This document shows, piece after piece, positions 35,427 to 43,425 of a stretch of DNA of 64,000 nt. A model generated the notes under the pieces. It had not been told where the DNA came from. It was given only the letters and a program-made list of their open reading frames with translations, and ran no database searches. The stretch comes from Acidobacteriaceae bacterium. Its GTDB lineage: Bacteria; Acidobacteriota; Terriglobia; Terriglobales; Acidobacteriaceae. The stretch is taken from positions 366,291 to 430,290 of the forward strand of contig JAOAPN010000012.1 of assembly GCA_025462885.1 (NCBI GenBank), in the 5' to 3' direction. Position numbers and translations under genes: made by a program. The stretch's first letter is position 1. Each line of letters begins with the position of its first letter.

Positions 35427-37796
35427 TTACGCTGTCTCGCCCTGGGCAAAGCGGTCTATGCCCTCGGTAAGTCCGTACTTGGCAACGAGCTTGGAGCGGC
35501 GAACACGATCCTTCGGCTTCGTGGAAAACGCAGCATAGCTCCGGTTATCCAGGTTCAAGCGAACAACCTTGGTGACACCATCGCGTCGGATGTAGAGCGC
35601 CTCCCGCGTCTGGAGGCTTTCGAACAGGGCGAGCTGTTGGTCGTTCATTTTGAACAGCTCGGCATAACGCTTGCGATTGAAGGTCGCATCGGGCAGAAAC
35701 AGAAACGATGTGCATGAGTTGACGATGCTGTCTGCGTTCGCGCCCAGGTCTTCAGCGGATTGACCAATCATGGTGACACCGCCGAGGTTCTTACGAACCG
35801 TCTTGATCGAAGCCAGTGCAGCATCCAAAAGCTGCTTGTTCTTCATCGAAGAGAAGAGTTCTTCGATCAGGATGTGTTTGGGCACGCCGAGATTGGCCGG
35901 GTTGTACAGAACATCGTTGATCCGTTGAAGGATCCAGACCATCAGCGGCTCAATCAAATCCGCATACTGCGCGTTGTTGACACCTTGGAAGTCGAAGCAC
36001 TGCACGCGTGACAGAGAGAGGCTATCTTCGACGTTGTCGAAGATGGCGCTGTAGATGCCCTTGCCAACCCATTTCGAGAGATAACGGTCGAGCTTCTTCG
36101 GCAGGTAGAGATTCGAGAGCCTGCGGTTCGAAGGATCGAGAAGGTACATGTCCTTGACAGCCTTGTGTACGACATCGTCGTCCTCGGGTTCGAGCTCAGC
36201 CCCGCCATTCGTCAGCAGGAGCTTGATGAAGCTGTAGAGAAACTGGATGTTGCTTTCAGTAGGTTCCAGCGTGAACGGGTTTACACGCGGTCCGTCTTTG
36301 CCGATGCGATCGACCCGGCCTCCGTAGAGCTCGACGACACTCTCATACGATCCGCCGATGTCGAAAATGTAGGTGAATCCGCCGTATTTCTGTTCGTGGG
36401 CGATGGCGAGGTTGCCGCTCACCGATTTACCGCTTCCGGTGGGACCGAGAATGAGCATCACTCGAACGCCGCCGACGTACGCGTCTTGGAAGAATGGTGT
36501 CCGGGTGCGGGTCTCGAAGACGTTGAGGTACTCCGCGTCCAAATCTTCGGAGTGATCGTGGCCCAGGTTCGGTGCGTAGATGGAGGACATCCGGGCGTGG
36601 TGGTCTTCGCCCAACCACATCGGGAACACGTTGAATTTCCCATTGCCTGGGAACATGGCGTAGAAAGCCGAAAGGTTCCCAAGTGTTTCCTCCACGATCT
36701 GTGCGCGAGCTTCGACAAAGACCCGATGCACGGAAGGGGCGATTGAGTGAAGTTCACTCTGAGAACGGGCGGCGATCAATAGGCGAAGTGAGAATTCACC
36801 CTGCGACTTTTTGTCGAGGGCGCGAATCACCTCGCTGAGGTCGTCGACCGCGTTGTTTGCAGCTTTGGCTCCGGCTCCGGTGTCTAGGGAGGCGGAATCT
36901 TTTCCTGCCATAACGCGGGACAGGACGCCGACTTTGAAGAAGCTAATGAACTTCTCTTGCTGGTCAATCTCGTGGCGTGCTGTTGCGGACGATTTGGGCC
37001 TCCATGTCGAGCAAAGGATGCTGTCGCAATCGAGTGTCATCAAGTCTGAGAAAAGGCAGGGCCGAGACGCTTCCGGCGTCGTCTTGAGCGAATACATCTG
37101 CACGAATCGCTTGCCGATTCGTAGATGGTCGCTCTCCCAGGACACAGGGCTTTGGACGACCTGCCGGTCCACCCCTGTGTCACCGCGTAGCCCACCGGCA
37201 TCGACCCAATCTTCGAGATTGAAGAGATAGCTGAGGAACCGAAAAATGTCCTGTTTGCCCAGGGGTTCAAGCCCGACAGAACTGCTGAGGTTCCCAACGA
37301 GGAGAGTTGCCGTCTTTTGCAACTCGGCAAGCAGGCGTGATGTTTGAGCTGCGTTCTCCCGAGGCTCCCGTTCGAACGCTTTGACTTGGGACGGTTCTAT
37401 CGTGAGGCACCAGTGAAGGTCGATCCTTCGGAGGCTCGCGTTCTGTTCGAGGAAGCGGAGGCGTTCGGCGACGAACACCTGGGTCACGGGATTTGAATAG
37501 CTGCTCCGGCGGGGCAGCGGAAACCCGGCGCGTACTCGCGTGTACTGGTAGAGCGCAGCGCCTTCCGGCATTCCGCGAAGACTACCTTCGATCATGCGAA
37601 GTTGCGACTCAAGTTCTTGCTCGGTAAGTCCTTCTTCATCGACACCAGAGAGACGAAAGAAGCACCCGTAGCCACCGCCTTTGAGGGCGAAAATGGTCTC
37701 GCTCACGAAGCGCGCGATTGGCAAGATGCTGCACGCAGCTCCAGCCTTGGCGAACCACGGAACATGTTTGAGTTGTTCACTGTTTGCGCGGGTCAT
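35427..37796 (-). CDS. virB4: Type IV secretion ATPase VirB4-like
   Basis: 789-residue ATPase energising pilus assembly and transfer. The N-terminal domain holds FALKGGGYGCFFRLSGVDEE. The ATPase core has Walker A LILGPTGSGKSVSGNLA, TYIFDIGGSYESVVELYGG, Walker B PKHILIEELFSSM (Glu-Glu in place of Asp-Glu), and the later GGVTMIGQSAEDLG. The ATG at 37794-37796 lies 20 nt inside virB3; an upstream in-frame extension to 37871 is only virB3 antisense-frame sequence. The protein is complete and of usual length. Confidence 0.92.
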   Translation of the reverse strand: MTRANSEQLKHVPWFAKAGAACSILPIARFVSETIFALKGGGYGCFFRLSGVDEEGLTEQELESQLRMIEGSLRGMPEGAALYQYTRVRAGFPLPRRSSYSNPVTQVFVAERLRFLEQNASLRRIDLHWCLTIEPSQVKAFEREPRENAAQTSRLLAELQKTATLLVGNLSSSVGLEPLGKQDIFRFLSYLFNLEDWVDAGGLRGDTGVDRQVVQSPVSWESDHLRIGKRFVQMYSLKTTPEASRPCLFSDLMTLDCDSILCSTWRPKSSATARHEIDQQEKFISFFKVGVLSRVMAGKDSASLDTGAGAKAANNAVDDLSEVIRALDKKSQGEFSLRLLIAARSQSELHSIAPSVHRVFVEARAQIVEETLGNLSAFYAMFPGNGKFNVFPMWLGEDHHARMSSIYAPNLGHDHSEDLDAEYLNVFETRTRTPFFQDAYVGGVRVMLILGPTGSGKSVSGNLAIAHEQKYGGFTYIFDIGGSYESVVELYGGRVDRIGKDGPRVNPFTLEPTESNIQFLYSFIKLLLTNGGAELEPEDDDVVHKAVKDMYLLDPSNRRLSNLYLPKKLDRYLSKWVGKGIYSAIFDNVEDSLSLSRVQCFDFQGVNNAQYADLIEPLMVWILQRINDVLYNPANLGVPKHILIEELFSSMKNKQLLDAALASIKTVRKNLGGVTMIGQSAEDLGANADSIVNSCTSFLFLPDATFNRKRYAELFKMNDQQLALFESLQTREALYIRRDGVTKVVRLNLDNRSYAAFSTKPKDRVRRSKLVAKYGLTEGIDRFAQGETA

Positions 37797-38040
37797 AGTA
37801 GCTCTTCTGGTTGAGGCTGAGGCCCCACAGTTGGAACATCTTTGGGTGTTTGCGAATGATGAGCCATGCACCTATCGCAAGGCTGGGAAAGGCCATCATC
37901 GCCAGCAGTCGAAACCCGACAAGGAAAACCGCAATGCAGACGAACGAGATCGCCATCCATGCTGTGAGGTCCAGGCCGAGTTTTGCCCTCGGACGATTCA
38001 GCGCTTGATTGATTGCTTGCGGTTCTCCCCGGCGAGCCAT
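37777..38040 (-). CDS. virB3: Type IV secretion protein VirB3-like
   Basis: 87-residue inner-membrane protein starting MARRGEPQAINQALNRPRAK, followed by two close hydrophobic helices (AWMAISFVCIAVFLVGFRLL and AMMAFPSLAIGAWLII) and a basic tail ending YYDPRKQ, typical of VirB3/TrbD. The ATG at 38038-38040 has AGGAGGTG upstream. It overlaps virB4 by 20 nt and follows the pilin gene by 14 nt, the expected B2-B3-B4 order. Confidence 0.85.
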   Translation of the reverse strand: MARRGEPQAINQALNRPRAKLGLDLTAWMAISFVCIAVFLVGFRLLAMMAFPSLAIGAWLIIRKHPKMFQLWGLSLNQKSYYDPRKQ

Positions 38041-38054
38041 AGTCGATGCACCTC

Positions 38055-38477
38055 CTACATCGACTGCCCGGTTAGCGAACCGATCCAACCGGCTCCCCAT
38101 CCGAGAACACCGGCGCCGAACAGCGCGCCGAACAGGCCTGGAATAGCGTCCTGAAACCTTCCCGACATCATGCGGATGCCAGCAAAGATCAGACCGCCAA
38201 GACAGATGACAGCTCCGGCGTACATAGCGAAGGTCTTGAAAGTCCCCATAAGCGTTTGTGCTCCAGAGAAATCCATCGTGCCTTGTGCGTGGGCTGCGGT
38301 TGCAATTGTGAGTGAGAGTAAGACGGGAACGAGCGCACGAAGCAGGCGAGTTACCGACACTTTGAGCGAGCCCGCCGGCCCGGCGAACGGCGACCGCGAA
38401 GCAGTCGCATTAGTGAGTCGAAAGGGCAACCGAACGGAGGTTCGATCCGATCGGAGGATAGGGAGACGATTAGCCAT
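38055..38477 (-). CDS. virB2: VirB2/TrbC-like major pilin
   Basis: 140-residue pilin precursor. It has an unusually long signal region (LLRALVPVLLSLTIATAAHA, cleavage after AHA, before QGTMDF), then two hydrophobic helices of the mature pilin (FKTFAMYAGAVICLGGLIFA and PGLFGALFGAGVLGWGAGWI) separated by the basic loop GIRMMSGRFQDA. It ends GSLTGQSM. The ATG at 38475-38477 follows GGAGGTG. It is first in the secretion operon. A close homologue, fused to a relaxase tail, occurs at 57.1-57.8 kb. Confidence 0.88.
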   Translation of the reverse strand: MANRLPILRSDRTSVRLPFRLTNATASRSPFAGPAGSLKVSVTRLLRALVPVLLSLTIATAAHAQGTMDFSGAQTLMGTFKTFAMYAGAVICLGGLIFAGIRMMSGRFQDAIPGLFGALFGAGVLGWGAGWIGSLTGQSM

Positions 38478-38588
38478 TTGCACCTCCGCTGATCGCGTTC
38501 ATCAGCATGGCGCAAACCTAAAGTCAGTCGTCCGCTAGAGTCCAATAACTTCCCGTATGTCCGTTATTCCGTGGAGGAATAGTGGCAC

Positions 38589-38804
38589 TCAATCGGTATA
38601 GGTTTTGAGCACTTCTGGAGTCCCTACCCCTGTCCGAATCAGCGTGGCTTTGTGGACTGCGCGGCTCTCATACGCGCTCGAAAAGGACGTTCCGTCGGTG
38701 AACTCGATCACGATCTCGACGTTGTCACACTCCGTTGCGTGGAGCTTGAGAGAGCTCACTGTCTTACCTACGACCTCGGGACAATCGATGATTGGAGAAG
38801 ACAT
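38589..38804 (-). CDS. Small hypothetical protein
   Basis: 71-residue protein (MSSPIIDCPEVVGKTVSSLK ... VEIVIEFTDGTSFSSAYES). The pattern of short beta strands and the phrase IEFTDGTSFS are typical of a small conserved beta-rich domain found as orphan genes in accessory regions; I cannot name the family. It starts 27 nt from the palindrome shared with the divergent XRE gene, so it may be controlled by that regulator. The ribosome site is weak. Confidence 0.55.
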   Translation of the reverse strand: MSSPIIDCPEVVGKTVSSLKLHATECDNVEIVIEFTDGTSFSSAYESRAVHKATLIRTGVGTPEVLKTYTD

Positions 38805-38830
38805 TCTCTAAAACCTCGTACCACCATTCT

Positions 38831-38847
38831 GTTTCCTATTAGGAAAC
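38831..38847. promoter_or_regulatory. 17-bp palindrome between divergent genes, probable XRE operator
   Basis: GTTTCCTA-T-TAGGAAAC is a perfect palindrome (8-bp arms, one central base). It lies in the 44-bp gap between the small minus-strand gene and the XRE regulator, and touches the first possible ATG of the latter, as expected for an autoregulatory operator. Confidence 0.6.
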
Positions 38848-38848
38848 G

Positions 38849-39145
38849 ATGCAAGGGCCTACCCACACTAGGGGAATGGTCCAGCCTGCGGAGGGTGAAA
38901 CTCGGAAGTCTCGCAAGGCGAGGACGGTGCCGTACCAAGCGCGTTACAACGGCTTCTTGGCAAAGTTAATCAGCGCAAGAGAAGAGGCAGGTCTCACCCA
39001 GAGAGACGTGGCCGAGCGGCTTGGCATGTTTCATTCCTGGATATCGAAGACTGAATCCGGCGACCGACGCTTGGACGTCATGGAACTCATTCTGCTTGCT
39101 GATCTCTATGGTAAGACACCGCAGTTTTTCCTCGAAGTCGATTGA
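38849..39145 (+). CDS. XRE-family helix-turn-helix regulator
   Basis: Small regulator with one HTH: KLISAREEAGLTQRDVAERL followed by GMFHSWISKTESGDRRLDVM and ELILLADLYG. This is a classic lambda-repressor-like domain (HTH_3). The upstream-most ATG at 38849 abuts the palindrome and has no ribosome site; ATG at 38876 or GTG at 38927 are alternatives, all leaving the HTH whole. It lies at the boundary between conjugation genes and the AbiE locus and may control either the small gene beside it or transfer functions. Confidence 0.8.
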   Translation: MQGPTHTRGMVQPAEGETRKSRKARTVPYQARYNGFLAKLISAREEAGLTQRDVAERLGMFHSWISKTESGDRRLDVMELILLADLYGKTPQFFLEVD

Positions 39146-39209
39146 CTTTGCCTCCAGGCAACCCAACCGGTGACACTTGGCGCCGACACATATCCAGATA
39201 GATCATGTC

Positions 39210-40241
39210 TTACTTCGCTTTCATTGCCGCATTGATCTTTTCCTGAATCTGCGAGCATGCGAGCATTAGTTGATCAAAGGGCTGGGCCTCTTCGAAGAGA
39301 AGACCATCCGCTACCATCGCTTCATAGTCTTTCCGCAGTGCAACGATTCCAGATCCTGAAGGCATCAAGCGGATGCTGCCCGTGACTGCCGCAATGTAGT
39401 CAATGCGTGTTTGTCGCTCGTCTTTTTCTTCAAAGAAGGCGTTTTTATGAATGGCGACCGCTTGGGCGACCTCGTTTTGCGCAAGCGCCTCCCCAACGTA
39501 TCCTGCTTGCTCCAGTTTCGCGAGGTCGTAAAAATGTCTGGAAAACCTCTGGCTGATACCGCTTTCCCCCTGAAGGCAATAAACGTGCGCGGCAGTTGCT
39601 TTCTCCCAAAAGATTCGGGAGGTGTTCATCACGCGAGGAGTTGCGGTCGGAAAGGTAACGTTCTCGACATAGGCTGCCGCATCGCAAACTACATTGTGGG
39701 GCGTGCTGGGTTCTCCGCTGGATCGCGCTCCGAACTCGAGCTTCACCCGTGGAATCGCGTATTTAGAAGGCGGCACAAGCGGCTCGTATTCGATATAGAC
39801 GTTGCACTCGTCAGCTCTCGCTTTGACACCGCCCATCTGGGCTAGCGCAGAAGATATATAGGGCAGTGCAGTTCCATTGATCCAAGCAGGAAGCAGTTCC
39901 TGACGTATCGCGTCAGTCAGCTTCTTTCGCTGGGAGCGAGTCTCTGGAATGGGATCAATTCCTTCCAATTCGCCTACTAGATCGGGTGCCAAAGCATAGA
40001 TGTCGTATGTGAGATCCACGTCTTCTGAGAATCTCTGAATGACATCGTAGGCTTTCGAGAGAGCCGTCCCTCCCTTGAAGACCAAGTGTTGGCCGAAGTC
40101 TGCAGTAAACAACTGGGACAGTGCCCAAACCACCCATATGTCTTTTTCCAAAAGATAGTTGGGCCGCCCCGATTCAGATGCAGCAACTTGAAGGACTTCG
40201 CCTCGCTCCTCGCTATCGAGTTTGAAGAATTCTTCAGCCAT
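39210..40241 (-). CDS. AbiEii-type nucleotidyltransferase toxin
   Basis: 343-residue nucleotidyltransferase of the AbiEii/AbiGii family. The N-terminal motif HLVFKGGTALSKAYDVIQRF then SEDVDLTYD carries the GG-S pair (57-62) and acidic metal ligands D74 and D76. AbiEii is the toxin of type IV toxin-antitoxin systems giving abortive infection; relatives (MenT) transfer nucleotides onto tRNA. It overlaps the antitoxin gene by 8 nt, giving a coupled operon in the standard order antitoxin then toxin. The protein is complete. Confidence 0.88.
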   Translation of the reverse strand: MAEEFFKLDSEERGEVLQVAASESGRPNYLLEKDIWVVWALSQLFTADFGQHLVFKGGTALSKAYDVIQRFSEDVDLTYDIYALAPDLVGELEGIDPIPETRSQRKKLTDAIRQELLPAWINGTALPYISSALAQMGGVKARADECNVYIEYEPLVPPSKYAIPRVKLEFGARSSGEPSTPHNVVCDAAAYVENVTFPTATPRVMNTSRIFWEKATAAHVYCLQGESGISQRFSRHFYDLAKLEQAGYVGEALAQNEVAQAVAIHKNAFFEEKDERQTRIDYIAAVTGSIRLMPSGSGIVALRKDYEAMVADGLLFEEAQPFDQLMLACSQIQEKINAAMKAK

Positions 40242-40830
40242 TGTTAGCTATCCGGCCCACAGCTTTGGCCATCCAGGAGGGAAGCTTGGCAGCATGCCGG
40301 ACAACTTTCCGAAACTCCTCGTTCGGCACCTTTGTCCGAATGGTGTTGGCCGCACTTTCTACATGAGCTGGTCCAGCCCAGCTTAAAGCGCGAACAATTT
40401 GGCCTGCAGGCTCATGTGCCAAGGTAAGTTTCCATGGGCGCACATGTCGCAACTGCACGGTCTGTTTACCCAAAGCGAGCGTGCGGGGTCGCCCCGAGGT
40501 GAGGTAAACCGCCTTTGTCGGCACCTGCGTGGTTAGTCCGAGTGCGTTAGCTGACGAAGCTTCCGAGGGCACGATCGTCTCACCACGAACATCAGCCAGG
40601 TTTTCGATAACTGCTTCTACCGCAGGTGCCCGCTTGCCAAACCGGCTGACCACCGGCGTCACATACAGGCCTCGCCCTGCCCTAAGAAGCTGACCTCGAT
40701 GAACTAGCCGCGACAATGTCTGGTCCACCGCTGCCCGACTTCCGAGATGGAGGAGTGACTTTGCAGAAAGCGGCATGCCTTCGGGAAGGCTTTTCGTCTC
40801 GCTCATGATCTGTTCAGTTAGCCTCTGCAT
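40234..40830 (-). CDS. AbiEi-like antitoxin with winged helix (DUF6088-like)
   Basis: 198-residue antitoxin. The N-terminal winged helix (SAKSLLHLGSRAAVDQTLSR then LVHRGQLLRAGRGLYVTP) is followed by an AbiEi-type domain (PSEASSANALGLTTQVPTKA, VYLTSGRPRTLALG). Such antitoxins neutralise AbiEii indirectly and repress their own promoter. The ATG at 40828-40830 is preceded by AGAGGTGG; the frame extends upstream to 40878 but through the promoter, so the shorter start is right. An inverted repeat overlaps the promoter. Confidence 0.82.
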   Translation of the reverse strand: MQRLTEQIMSETKSLPEGMPLSAKSLLHLGSRAAVDQTLSRLVHRGQLLRAGRGLYVTPVVSRFGKRAPAVEAVIENLADVRGETIVPSEASSANALGLTTQVPTKAVYLTSGRPRTLALGKQTVQLRHVRPWKLTLAHEPAGQIVRALSWAGPAHVESAANTIRTKVPNEEFRKVVRHAAKLPSWMAKAVGRIANNG

Positions 40831-40838
40831 ATCCACCT

Positions 40839-40875
40839 CTGTCAGAAGTATATTGCAGTTTCTGACAGAATTCAA
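40839..40875 (-). promoter_or_regulatory. abiE promoter with overlapping inverted-repeat operator
   Basis: On the minus strand TTGAAT (40875-40870), a 17-nt spacer and TATACT (40852-40847) form a good sigma70 promoter. Perfect inverted repeats CTGTCAGAA (40868-40860 on the minus strand as read) and TTCTGACAG (40847-40839), 12 nt apart, lie in the spacer and just after the -10 box. An antitoxin bound to both would block polymerase. Confidence 0.75.
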
Positions 40876-40957
40876 CATTTTTTACCGCTCCATGACTGGT
40901 AAGCGAAATAATTTTGATGTAGTATCCGTAATAGCGAAACCAACCGGAGGGTTGCCA

Positions 40958-41608
40958 ATGGGCGCACCAACGCAAGAGACGATCCCTGACCTGCTCATTG
41001 CGAACATCCCTCGTGGGATTCTGATGGGCATCGAAGAGGCGCTGACGGTGGGCGCACAACGTGCCTATACCGCCGCTCACGGAATGGATGAAGGCCACCT
41101 TCCTCATGTGGTTGGCCAACTGCGTCATTTTCATATGAATGAGGCATTCCAACGTTCGCTATCTGCCAGTGGAGCGTCCCCTTCTCCGATTCGCGGCAAC
41201 TCCATCATCACGGGAAGCGCTGGAGTATTCAGGCTCGCACGCTTCAACATCTCCGCAGGGATCTGGAACAACGGACGACGCAGCAAAACTCGGAGACAGA
41301 TGTCGATCGCCAATACGGCGATCGAACCTTTAGTGCAGCCGGATCTTTTCAAGGATTACGTTCCGCCCACTGAGGCTGTCGTGTTTTTCGTGGCGTGCTT
41401 CTCTAGTTCGCTGCGCCTTCAACCAGATTCTCCTGTCTCAATCCAAATTGCTGTCCCCGACCGACACATGCAGAGTTGGCTCTTCAGGGAGTCCATCACT
41501 GCGTTTGTCCAGCGTTACGACCAGAAGCCCGCTACGCAGCATGACCTTGCTAGCCCGAAGCTGAAGAAGTCTGTTGGCAAGCAGCAGGAAAAAGACGGGA
41601 CCAGGTAA
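40958..41608 (+). CDS. Unknown protein paired with an ImmA/IrrE regulator
   Basis: 216-residue protein of no family known to me. It begins MGAPTQETIPDLLIANIPRG, contains helical and short strand segments (PDLFKDYVPPTEAVVFFVAC) and a Lys-rich C-terminus (SPKLKKSVGKQQEKDGTR). The ATG at 40958 has GGAGG 8 nt upstream; the longer open frame from 40775 runs through the abiE promoter and is not used. Its stop overlaps the start of the next gene (TAATG), so the two are coupled. Such tight pairing with an ImmA/IrrE-XRE protein suggests a toxin, stress target or phage-defence effector under that regulator. Confidence 0.7.
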   Translation: MGAPTQETIPDLLIANIPRGILMGIEEALTVGAQRAYTAAHGMDEGHLPHVVGQLRHFHMNEAFQRSLSASGASPSPIRGNSIITGSAGVFRLARFNISAGIWNNGRRSKTRRQMSIANTAIEPLVQPDLFKDYVPPTEAVVFFVACFSSSLRLQPDSPVSIQIAVPDRHMQSWLFRESITAFVQRYDQKPATQHDLASPKLKKSVGKQQEKDGTR

Positions 41609-42819
41609 TGAGTAGAGGCGGAATGCAGGGTTTTCAGAAGGATCGCTTGAGTCAAGCTCTAGCCGCACGTCGCTTGAGCCAAGTGCAGTTGGCCTCGATG
41701 GTCGGCGTGTCTCCAGCGACGGTAAGCAAGTGGCGGGGAGGAAGCCAAGCACCCGAACGCGAAGCACTTGACCGACTTGCGGGCGTGGTGAACGTTACCC
41801 CGGAATGGTTTACCCGACCGACAGTGGCTAAAGTATCCTTGCCGCTCTTCCGCAGCAATGCGTCGGCCCATGTTGCCGCGCGCGAAATGCTGGAGGCTCG
41901 GATGGAATGGGCTCAGGACCTTGGCTTCGCATTGATGGAGTTCGTAGACTATCCAGAACTCAACCTGCCAACTCGCGTCTACACAGACCCCGAGCAAATC
42001 ACCGTCGAGGACATTGAACAAGCTGCGGCTGAATGCCGCGAACTTTGGCGGCTTGGGCGCTCAGTGATTCAAGATCTCGCGCTCGCGGCTGAGGGAGCCG
42101 GCGTCATCGTCATCCGTGAAGAAACCGGAATTGCTCAGATCGAAGGACTTTCCGCATGGAGTGAAGTGCTCGGAAGGCCGCTGATCCTTTTGTCCGCAGA
42201 CAAGGACAATGGTTATCGCAGCAGATTTGATCTCGCTCATGAACTCGGTCATCTGGTCTTACATCGTCATGTAAAAAGGCCGACCGAACGCGATCGTCAC
42301 AAGATGCTCGAACAACAGGCCCATCGCTTTGCTGGGGCGCTCCTTCTCCCTGCTGAAACCTTTTCTGCTGAGGTCCGTTTGCCGCTTGCATTGGATGATC
42401 TATTGCTTCTCAAGCGGCGATGGGGTGTCTCTGCCGCAGCAATCATCATGCGGCTGCATGCTCTTGAGCTGGTAGACGAAGATGAGAAGTTGTCGCTCTT
42501 CAAACGCCGATCAGCACGATGGGGCGCGAAAGCCGAACCTGGAGATGGGGAAAGGAAACCTGAACAGCCACGCTTACTTCGCCGCACAATAGACCTATTG
42601 GTCGATGAGAATGTGATGCCCCTCGAAGCGATTCCTCGACACGTCGGACTTGCCTCATCTGATGTCGAGATGCTGGCTGGGCTTCCTGATGGATACTTCC
42701 AAGGCCGGACCAATCTTGTTCAGTTTGCCAAGCTGAAGACTGTCACACCTAGCAGTGCTGGAGTGCGACCTGATCATGGCAATCAAGTGGTTCCATTCAA
42801 AACTCCACAGAAGTACTGA
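41608..42819 (+). CDS. XRE-family regulator with ImmA/IrrE metallopeptidase domain
   Basis: 403-residue two-domain protein. The N-terminal HTH is LSQALAARRLSQVQLASMVG then VSPATVSKWRGGSQAPEREA. The peptidase domain has the zinc motif HELGH (H211, E212, H215) in SRFDLAHELGHLVLHRH and a downstream EQQAHRFAGALLLPAE carrying the third ligand. Proteins of this design cleave repressors or antitoxins, as ImmA does in ICEBs1. It is translationally coupled to the unknown gene before it. A role in inducing the element or controlling its partner is inferred. Confidence 0.88.
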   Translation: MSRGGMQGFQKDRLSQALAARRLSQVQLASMVGVSPATVSKWRGGSQAPEREALDRLAGVVNVTPEWFTRPTVAKVSLPLFRSNASAHVAAREMLEARMEWAQDLGFALMEFVDYPELNLPTRVYTDPEQITVEDIEQAAAECRELWRLGRSVIQDLALAAEGAGVIVIREETGIAQIEGLSAWSEVLGRPLILLSADKDNGYRSRFDLAHELGHLVLHRHVKRPTERDRHKMLEQQAHRFAGALLLPAETFSAEVRLPLALDDLLLLKRRWGVSAAAIIMRLHALELVDEDEKLSLFKRRSARWGAKAEPGDGERKPEQPRLLRRTIDLLVDENVMPLEAIPRHVGLASSDVEMLAGLPDGYFQGRTNLVQFAKLKTVTPSSAGVRPDHGNQVVPFKTPQKY

Positions 42820-42837
42820 AGTCTTTTAGGAGCCTCA

Positions 42838-43086
42838 ATGTCCAGAAATACGAAGCAAACGTCATCCCGGATCGCCACGCTAGCGGCTGAAACATTGCAA
42901 GACAACCAGGCATCACAGATAGCAAAAAGTCTGGCGGCATCCGCTTTGTCTCAGCGCAGTACAGATAGGCAGACGGGAGCAAAAATGGAAGACGTGGCAT
43001 CCAGAGTACTAGCCAGCAAGCGGTACGCAACCGAGACGAAGGAGCTTGCGGCTTCCGTTCTAACTCAAGCGAACAAGCAACGCTAG
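42838..43086 (+). CDS. Small Ala/Ser-rich conserved protein
   Basis: 82-residue helical protein with two related repeats: SRIATLAAETLQDNQASQIA / KSLAASALSQ and ASRVLASKRYATETKELAAS / VLTQ. Similar small proteins occur as accessory genes in many bacteria, without known function. A good ribosome site (AGGAG, 6 nt before ATG) and the 18-nt distance from the ImmA/IrrE gene put it in the same operon. A hairpin at 43102-43135 (GAGCTTCC/GGAAGCTC) may end the message. Confidence 0.7.
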   Translation: MSRNTKQTSSRIATLAAETLQDNQASQIAKSLAASALSQRSTDRQTGAKMEDVASRVLASKRYATETKELAASVLTQANKQR

Positions 43087-43101
43087 AAAAGCGATTCACA
43101 T

Positions 43102-43186
43102 GAGCTTCCTCATCTCCACGCGTCGAAGGAAGCTCGATAGGGATTCGCTTCGCCAGATCCTAAGACAGTTGGGCTGAAAACCCAAC
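43102..43186. terminator. Two hairpins after the ImmA/IrrE operon
   Basis: GAGCTTCC (43102-43109) pairs with GGAAGCTC (43128-43135), and GTTGGG (43168-43173) pairs with CCCAAC (43181-43186) around a 7-nt loop. Neither has a run of T after it, so termination is a weak inference. Confidence 0.3.
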
Positions 43187-43196
43187 CTCACAACGC

Positions 43197-43404
43197 ACTC
43201 CCAATAGACTCCCAATAAGCTGTCCGATGGGTACTTTTCCATGCTTCCGAGTCGCCATTTGTACCAGGAAATTCAACAACATACGCGAGTGCTCGGTCAC
43301 TCATAACCCAAAGGTCGTAGGTTCAAATCCTACCCCCGCAACCAATCAAATCAGTGGTTTAGAGAAAATCTCAAAATCAGATTCACTCCCACTGACTCCC
43401 AATA
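43197..43404 (+). repeat. ACTCCCAATA direct repeats flanking the attachment core
   Basis: ACTCCCAATA occurs at 43197-43206, 43208-43217 and 43395-43404, with a degenerate copy ACTCCCACTG at 43385-43394. Two copies lie on each side of the tRNA-derived core, in the same orientation and in tandem. This is the layout of arm-type integrase or excisionase binding sites. Confidence 0.6.
43299..43344 (+). other. tRNA-Met(CAT) 3' fragment, attachment site of an integrated element
   Basis: The sequence from the anticodon loop (CTCATAACC) through the variable loop, a T arm (GTAGG-TTCAAAT-CCTAC) and acceptor end CCCCGCA plus ACCA is a correct 3' part of an elongator-type tRNA with CAT anticodon. The 5' half is missing: the bases before the anticodon loop (GGTCA) cannot pair with the CCCAA after it and no TGCGGGG lies upstream. 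So homology begins in the anticodon loop, where tyrosine integrases often cross over. An integrase gene follows 82 nt downstream. Confidence 0.8.
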
Positions 43405-43425
43405 AGAAAAACGTCACTTATCAGG

